DNA from: Panax quinquefolius
Taxonomy: Eukaryota > Streptophyta > Magnoliopsida > Apiales > Araliaceae
NCBI GenBank assembly: GCA_020205615.1
Contig: CM035167.1
Span: 138,026,568-138,090,567 of the forward strand
DNA length: 64,000 nucleotides
Reading direction: 5' to 3'
Shown piece by piece: positions 58,300-64,000 of this stretch. Position numbers and translations under genes: made by a program. Position 1 is the stretch's first letter. Each line of letters opens with the position of its first letter. Under the pieces are notes generated by a model that was given only the letters and a program-made list of their open reading frames with translations, ran no database searches and was not told where the DNA came from.

Positions 58300-59149
58300 G
58301 TTCTTGGACAAAGCAGCTATAAAAGAAGGTAACAGTAATATTAGTGGCTCAAGGCCACCGTGCACAGTGACTGAAGTGGAAGGAGCAAAGCTTGTGCTAG
58401 GGATGAGCATGATATGGCTAGTAACCATATTTCCTAGTACCATTTGGGCACAAATCAACACTCTCTTTGTCAAACAAGGCACCACCTTGGACCGACACTT
58501 GGGACCAAATTTCCAAGTTCCAGCAGCATCCCTAGGGAGTTTCGTAACACTCTCAATGCTAGTCTCCGTGCCAATGTATGACCGTTATTTCGTGCCATTT
58601 ATGCGTAAAAAAACCAAAAACCCTAGAGGAATCACTCTACTTCAGAGGCTTGGAATCGGATTCGCCATCCAACTTTTGGCCATTGGAATTGCTTGTGTTG
58701 TGGAAGTTAGACGGATGCATGCCATAAAAGTGCACAACATACTAGGGCCGAAAGAAGTTGTCCCAATGGCTATATTTTGGTTACTGCCTCAATATGTTCT
58801 TTTAGGGGTTGCAGATGTTTTTAATGCCATTGGATTGCTAGAGTTCTTCTATGATCAGTCACCCGAAGACATGCAAAGCCTCGGGACGACGTTTTTCACT
58901 AGCAGAATCGGGGTTGGGAATTTCTTGAATGGCTTTTTGGTTACAATGGTGGATAAAGTGACAGGGAGTAATGGAGGTAAAAGTTGGATTGGAAATAATT
59001 TAAATGATTCCCGCTTAGATTACTATTATGGGTTCCTTTTGGTTATATCTGCATTGAATATAGGAGCTTTTTTGTGGGCATCTAGCAAATATATTTACAA
59101 AAGGGTGTCCATGGAAGCCAAGGAGGGAAGTGGTGAAATGGAGGGCTAA
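58300..59149 (+). pseudogene. NPF (NRT1/PTR family) transporter, 3'-terminal exon only
   Basis: The exon begins after a good acceptor (ccgctgcag/gttcttgg) and runs unbroken for 282 residues to TAA. It encodes RFLDKAAI (with the R split at the junction), the central-loop end PCTVTEVEGAK, and helices 7-12 with TIWAQINTLFVKQGTTLDRH, PQYVLLGVADVFNAIGLLEF, YDQSPEDMQSLGTTFF and GVGNFLNGFL. It ends in a cytosolic KYIYKRVSMEAKEG tail. These are typical of the NPF5-like branch. NPF proteins are proton-coupled transporters of nitrate, peptides or hormones. The first exons (helices 1-6) are not found upstream, where an LTR element ends only 174 bp before. Either the gene is truncated or its 5' part is lost to the gap. 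Codons look well conserved. Confidence 0.88.
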
Positions 59150-61990
59150 TCCTTGGACACAGTTACCTTAGGGTAAGTTTAGAAATAACTACTAATTAGT
59201 GATGCATGGTAAAATTAAGCTTTATCACTTTTATTAATTGTAATATATTAGTGATGTGTGTAAAAATATGTTCCAATTAAGCTAGGGCAGTGTGGTAACT
59301 TCAAAGGTATTGGAACCAAAGGGGCCATGGCCTTGTTGGCTTTTCAAAGTACTTTTTCATGGTAGAATTAAGGTATTTTACAATGTTTATAGTTTAGTGC
59401 CTCTTAACTTCTATATTTACATAATTCTCATTTTGTAATTGTCTAATAATTTACATATGTTTATTAATTCTTAATTACTAAAATCATAATATTCAGAACC
59501 CTAAGCGAATGCTTAATTAATTAATGAATTTGTTAACTAAAATTCATTGAAGAAGTGCCTCTTATTATTTAACTCTCATGCATGTAGATCTTGGGCTTGG
59601 GTTGGGCCTTCATACCATCTCCCTCAGCTCGGCCTAGCACAAACCCACCATTTCACTGATCTACCAGCCCAGGCCCAGAACCGGACTGATCCGACCCATG
59701 AGCATTTCTAGAAGGGATCATAGTAATACAACTCTATGTGACTAGGTCAAAGAAAATTCCGAAACCCAATTTAAATTGAGTTTATGGAAGAGACTCATTG
59801 GGACGTCTCAAAATAGGAGAGTTTGATTTTGTTTTACACATTTAAAAATTGTGTGTATTTGTAGCAAGTATACATGCATGCTTAAAAATACAACAGGATA
59901 GAGTCCTAAACAATAAATACTCCCTCCATCCCAAATTATCTAATGTTTTAAAAAAAAAAATTGTTGTTCCAAATTAACTGCAGTATGCTCTTTTTTAAAC
60001 AATTAAAGTAGTTATATTATAAGTTTACTCTACATTTATATTTTTCTCCTCGTGTATAATCCCCAAATTACATAATTATGAATATAATTGTATTTTTAGT
60101 AATAAACTAGTTGATAACCCATGCAATGCACCAACTAGACTAGTTTAAATAATGAATTGACATATGAAATTAATTCAAAATAACTAACCCGTTACTATAT
60201 TTGTGAAATACTCCAGTCACATAGATGATATGTAGTATCGAGTAGAAAATGAGATCATATTTCAAACTTTCATTAGTTGCACAATTGTTTGTAATAAACA
60301 TACAAACAAACACACATCACTCCAGATGCCGATTAAACATTTTATCAAACATGTTTTGTACATTGCCTTTTACTTGGTGTATTAATTTCAGAAAAAATAG
60401 GAATTAAATTGAGACAAAAACATGTTATATTAAACTTTGGATTCAGAGAATTACCTCTATCTATATACTAATACTTTTATATCAGCTGTGAAGTATATAA
60501 TTTTTTTTCTTGGACACCACAAACGCAAATTATTTGTGGCCTTACTCGGCCCCATTCTGGCATTTAGAGACAGAAAATGAGCTGCAATTTATGATGTTTT
60601 GGAAGGTGCTGCATTCATACTCATAATACTCCATACTATGACTGCTTTATAGTTCAAATTTTTTACTTTACTTTCTCTCTTTCTGCATTTTCTCAAGTGC
60701 TGTATGGGAATGGGGGTAGCCATAGCATAAAAACACAAATAAAATTGTTTTCTTTACTTTGTATCCATTCCAAGAAGATCCAAAAGATGGATACACACGG
60801 GTTGGTAAAGCATATAAACCCAAAATAAAAATTGAATCTTTATATCATTTGCAGGGTTATAGCTACAATAAAAATACAAAAGTAAAAATAAAATTGCCCA
60901 AATCAAGGAAAAAAATATGTAATGCTAAGCTCAAGGATTTATAATTTCCCTAATTAATATTTAGGCAGATACATATACATGAATACGCATGTATACGTAC
61001 ATCCTGAAATTTGTAAGTATGAGTCATAGCTAACTAACCGATACGGTGATGCGGCTTGAGACCGTCCATATCCATCCTCTTTGAGAAAATCTCTATGTAC
61101 TTTGAAATGTCGATTGGGTCATTTCTTAAATTAGAGCAACTGCACAGTAAGCAACTACAAAATAACAAAATTCTCAAAAGTTAAATGCAGCCTATATATT
61201 ATATACACATAATAAATGTAAAAGAAATGTACATGAGGGTCTCGTGTTCGTACAATTTCGGCAGTAAAGAACTTAATGGAGAGAAGAAACCTCCGAAAAT
61301 GAAGAAAATTTTCCTTGAAGTTAGAATTTCAACTCACATATAGCTGATCACATACACATAAACCGGACATGTAACCCTGTCTGATTCCGTGTCTGTTTTA
61401 GTATATGTTCTTTTTTAATTATAATTAGACAGGATACCTTGTCTGGATTAATATATCTTCATGCTACGAATTAGACAAGATATGCAGAAACGTAAAAGGC
61501 AATATGAAAGAGATAACAGAAATAAAAATCACACCACAAGATAAACAGTATACCAAAGATGCCAAGATTTTTACGTGGTTTGACCCTTAATCCTCTAATT
61601 TAATGACCTAATTCACGTCCAATACCAATTGGTATTGGAGACCTTTTTATTAATAAATTTCTCAATTGAAATACAATTACTCCATGTACAAAGAAGGTTT
61701 CAATCTGAGTTGGATAACACTGCCCCCATTGCACCTCTGCAACCTTCAAAACTTCCCCTTGTCCACTCTATTGGACCAATCAAGCCAAACACGGCTTGAA
61801 CACAAGTTTATGAACGAATATGATTACAAAAAAAAAAACTATAATCTTCCACACAAAAGTTATTAAGAACAAGGCACAAGAGATTGTTGCAAATTTTCTT
61901 TGATAACTTCTTAAAATCATAATACATATAGCTTGTAAAGTTCTGCCTTCTTTAGTCAAGAAAGTCAAGAAAGATGAGTGTATTTGAGTC
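59150..61990. other. Intergenic, no gene recognised
   Basis: NPF 3' UTR followed by AT-rich DNA. A Stowaway-type end (CTCCCTCCATCCCA) is at 59922-59935 without a visible partner. 61565-61600 ('tttttacgtggtttgaccc') resembles text common in plant LTRs, and 61618-61639 is a perfect 22-bp palindrome. No ORF has recognisable similarity. Confidence 0.5.
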
Positions 61991-62169
61991 CGGCTCTCCC
62001 CGAATGATCTAAAAACGAACCGGGTATAACGACGAATTTTTCCGTCGTTATAGCATATGAAGCCGACGACATAGCTATAGCGACGATTCGAACCGTCGCT
62101 ATATCTCAAAAAACTGTCGTTATAGTCAATTCGTTTTTTATTCCCTCCCTATAATTCGCTGGAGAGCCG
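61991..62169. mobile_element. MITE with GTCGTTATAG/GTCGCTATA arms
   Basis: Ends CGGCTCTCC and GGAGAGCCG are perfect inverted repeats, and the next inner blocks also pair ('aaaaacgaa' with 'ttcgtttttt'). The centre has repeated 'cgtcgttatag', 'agcgacga' and 'accgtcgctata' palindromes, the last shared with the MITE at 33436-33579. 179 bp. No clear target duplication was seen. Confidence 0.7.
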
Positions 62170-62740
62170 AACCGTATATAATTAATGAATAGACCAACAG
62201 CTATATAATATTGTTAGCATAAAATGCTCAAACCTTGTAAATGATCCCAACGGATAGTTTTCCAAAAAAAATTTTCGAAGATTTTGAATTTTAAAATAAA
62301 ACAATTTGAAAAAGTTTAATCGAAGGGAAAGATATCAACAATTAGATATGATTTGGCTGATAGAGTCCCAAACAAATCAGATATATTTGGCTTATTTTGT
62401 TTCCTTAAATTCAGTATTTCAATTCATATCAAGTTTTAATAAAAATATATTTTGCACCGATTAATAAATAGTGCATTGTAATTAAAATGTTTGGGCTAAA
62501 AAATCATACATATTTTTCTAAGAGATTTCTTAAGGATCTAATCCAGTAGAACAATATAACTTGAACTTATGTTGGTCTTCCACAAAATCTCTTCATCATA
62601 TATGAATAATTCTAAAACGTTGTGGTATTTTTTTCACAATATTTTTTAACAAAACATTATAAATATATATAAAAAAAACGTTATCTAGTTAAAAAACAAT
62701 GACCAAAAAACGCGCTCAAGCTAAAACTTAAAATTAAAAA
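62170..62740. other. AT-rich intergenic, no gene
   Basis: No coding frame, repeat ends or motifs recognised. Confidence 0.45.
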
Positions 62741-63176
62741 AAACGTGACTCGGTGACTGGGAGTGCATCCTCGAGGGTTCCAAGTAGCGAAAGTTAGAGA
62801 GAGAGGCTCCTCATTCTGCTGATTTTATGGGTTTTGACAGTTGAAATCCTTGGGGCTTCGGATTTGGAGGTCTCGGATCTTGATGATTCTACTGGCTTTA
62901 GGGGTTTTGACAGTTGAAATCTGGTCTTTGGAAGCTGGTTTTGCTTCAGATCTGATTAATGTGTGCTCCACCGACCGACTGTCACAAAATGCGTTTTGCC
63001 CATCGTTTTCTCTCTCGTCTTTTCTCTCTTCTTCTTCTTCTTCATCGGTTACTCTTTGATTTTGCAGCAACCCTTGTACCGCTGCTTAAGATCTTTTGTA
63101 AGGGAATTTTAAATTAATTGCTAATCTTTTGTATATTTTTTTGTAAAGATTCCAGTTGCTGACCATCAGATTTCAG
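62741..63176 (+). other. Leader-like TC-rich region before the TPLATE fragment
   Basis: GC content rises. 'ggttttgacagttgaaatc' occurs twice (about 62829 and 62901). A CT/CTT-rich run (63009-63044) resembles a plant 5' UTR. Frames are short and of no known family. It may be part of a rearranged gene copy joined to the exon at 63177. Confidence 0.3.
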
Positions 63177-63299
63177 GTATTAAATTTGACTGAAATCGAA
63201 CTTAACCGGGTGGATATTAGAGTAGGGCTATCTGGTCCGTTGGTTTTCATGGATGGATCTCCTCAAGCTGTTCGGCAGTTGCGTAATCTCAATTCACAG
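63177..63299 (+). pseudogene. Single exon copy of TPLATE (endocytic adaptor)
   Basis: A 41-codon open exon between a cag acceptor and a cag/gtcatt donor encodes NLTEIELNRVDIRVGLSG then FMDGSPQAVRQLRNL, a block I recognise from plant TPLATE. TPLATE is the core of the TPLATE complex, which drives clathrin-mediated endocytosis at the plasma membrane and cell plate. The exon frame is intact, but the following conserved exon (expected DPV-CSVTVGV) is not present downstream. After 11 bases the sequence enters one arm of a 48-bp inverted repeat. This is therefore a fragment. Confidence 0.8.
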
Positions 63300-63310
63300 G
63301 TCATTCTGAA

Positions 63311-63584
63311 AATCACTTATGCTATCAATTCAAATTTGTGTCCATGCATCTCTGTTTTATTATTATCCGGATTGTTAACTTTAATATGATATGGTGTTTA
63401 ATCTCTCCATATATGATATGTATATGTATCAAATTTGGTGTTTAATTTAATTTATTAGTATGGCCTTTCTCTAACAATTTCTGATCTCTGCCTTTCAGGG
63501 GATGTCATGTGGGGGATGTGTAGCGAGTGTGAAGAGAAAACAGAGATGCATGGACACAAATTTGAATTGATAGCATAAGTGATT
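63311..63584. repeat. Perfect 48-bp inverted repeat with 178-bp spacer
   Basis: 63311-63358 ('aatcacttatgctatcaatt' to 'catctctgtttt') is exactly the reverse complement of 63537-63584. The left arm follows the TPLATE exon. The right arm directly abuts, in antisense, the receptor-kinase fragment. The spacer (63359-63536) has no recognisable content except a 'cctttcag/gggatg' acceptor-like site. Confidence 0.95.
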
Positions 63585-63687
63585 GTCGACGTCCAGTTAC
63601 CAACTCTAGAAGCATGATCCCAAAAGAGAAAACATCAGACTTGAACGAATACGGAATGAATTTAGTTGCCATATATTCAAATATATG
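63585..63687 (-). pseudogene. Receptor-like kinase fragment (kinase subdomain IX)
   Basis: On the minus strand the frame reads EYMATKFIPYSFKSDVFSFG then IMLLELVTGRR. SDVFSFG-LLELVTGR is the conserved subdomain IX helix of plant receptor-like kinases, downstream of the activation loop, although the usual APE motif is degraded to MAT. A stop lies just upstream (transcript sense), and downstream the frame runs into the inverted-repeat arm, so only about 35 residues survive. Confidence 0.65.
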
Positions 63688-63689
63688 AT

Positions 63690-64000
63690 CCTAGATTTAG
63701 TGGAATTAGGGGAATGAATTTAGGTTTTTTACAACCTAGTTGGGCAAGGGTAATAAGGAGAATTAATTAGGATAGAAAAAAACATGAACTATTTACCACT
63801 GCTTGATTAATCGATAAGATTTCATCAATAAGCAAAAGATCGCAGCAAAAACCAAAACACGAAATACAGCAGATCTATAGCAGTAATGATCCAATAACTT
63901 CACAAAAACCATAATTAGATCAAAACAGATAAATTTCAAAAGGAAAACTTAATTAAAAATCGGTACTCAATCCGAACATCTCTTCAACTAAATTCGTGAC
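63690..64000. other. Right edge, no feature recognised
   Basis: AT-rich and non-coding in all frames as far as I can see. Confidence 0.4.

Noticed and set aside
60759..60944. 61-residue Lys-rich frame
   Set aside because: Compositional artefact in AT-rich DNA with no homology or gene signals.

Overview
This is a gene-sparse, AT-rich window from a flowering plant nuclear genome, most likely a eudicot. The evidence is long introns with GT-AG junctions, plant-only gene types (a NACK-type kinesin, an NPF transporter, a TPLATE fragment) and dense plant transposon families. I cannot name the species. A run of 100 N at 52515-52614 marks a scaffold gap.

Layout. Bases 1-8.9 kb hold only repeats: two diverged LTR-like blocks, a 39-bp minisatellite, a hairpin MITE, two Tourist-like MITEs and a 1.65-kb Mutator-like element. 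9563-27211 (+) is a 16-exon SAC-domain phosphoinositide phosphatase whose introns carry a TRIM retrotransposon, a Pack-MULE-like element with a captured coding fragment, two Stowaway-type MITEs and a possible retroelement relic. 28701-32899 (-) is an 8-exon eIF3 subunit k gene, convergent with SAC. 33892-47330 (-) is a NACK2/TETRASPORE-type cytokinetic kinesin with 14 coding exons and a 5' UTR exon. Its largest intron holds a same-strand 5.1-kb Ty3/gypsy element, and another intron holds a hAT MITE. 47.3-53.4 kb is AT-rich and contains a Tourist-like element carrying a fragment of an FBL3-type F-box/LRR gene and a striking G/A-rich minisatellite. 53373-58126 is a second complete LTR element with a perfect 5-bp target duplication, no recognisable intact pol gene and large internal tandem repeats. 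58300-59149 (+) is the last exon of an NPF (NRT1/PTR) transporter with its upstream exons missing. The right end holds a TPLATE exon copy (+) and a receptor-kinase fragment (-) beside a perfect 48-bp inverted repeat.

Functionally the intact genes are unrelated housekeeping or cell-division genes: phosphoinositide turnover, translation initiation and cytokinesis. The main theme is transposon load inside introns and transposon-associated gene fragments. A second theme is a recurring one-base deficit, usually in a homopolymer, in otherwise conserved exons (SAC exon 10, kinesin coding exon 12, kinesin coding exon 4 splice donor, and several retroelement sites). This looks more like assembly error than decay, but must be checked before either gene is called broken. 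I found no clearly new biological system. The most unusual objects are the gene-carrying Tourist-like element, the Pack-MULE, the exact duplication of an eIF3k splice donor and the inverted-repeat chimera at the right end.
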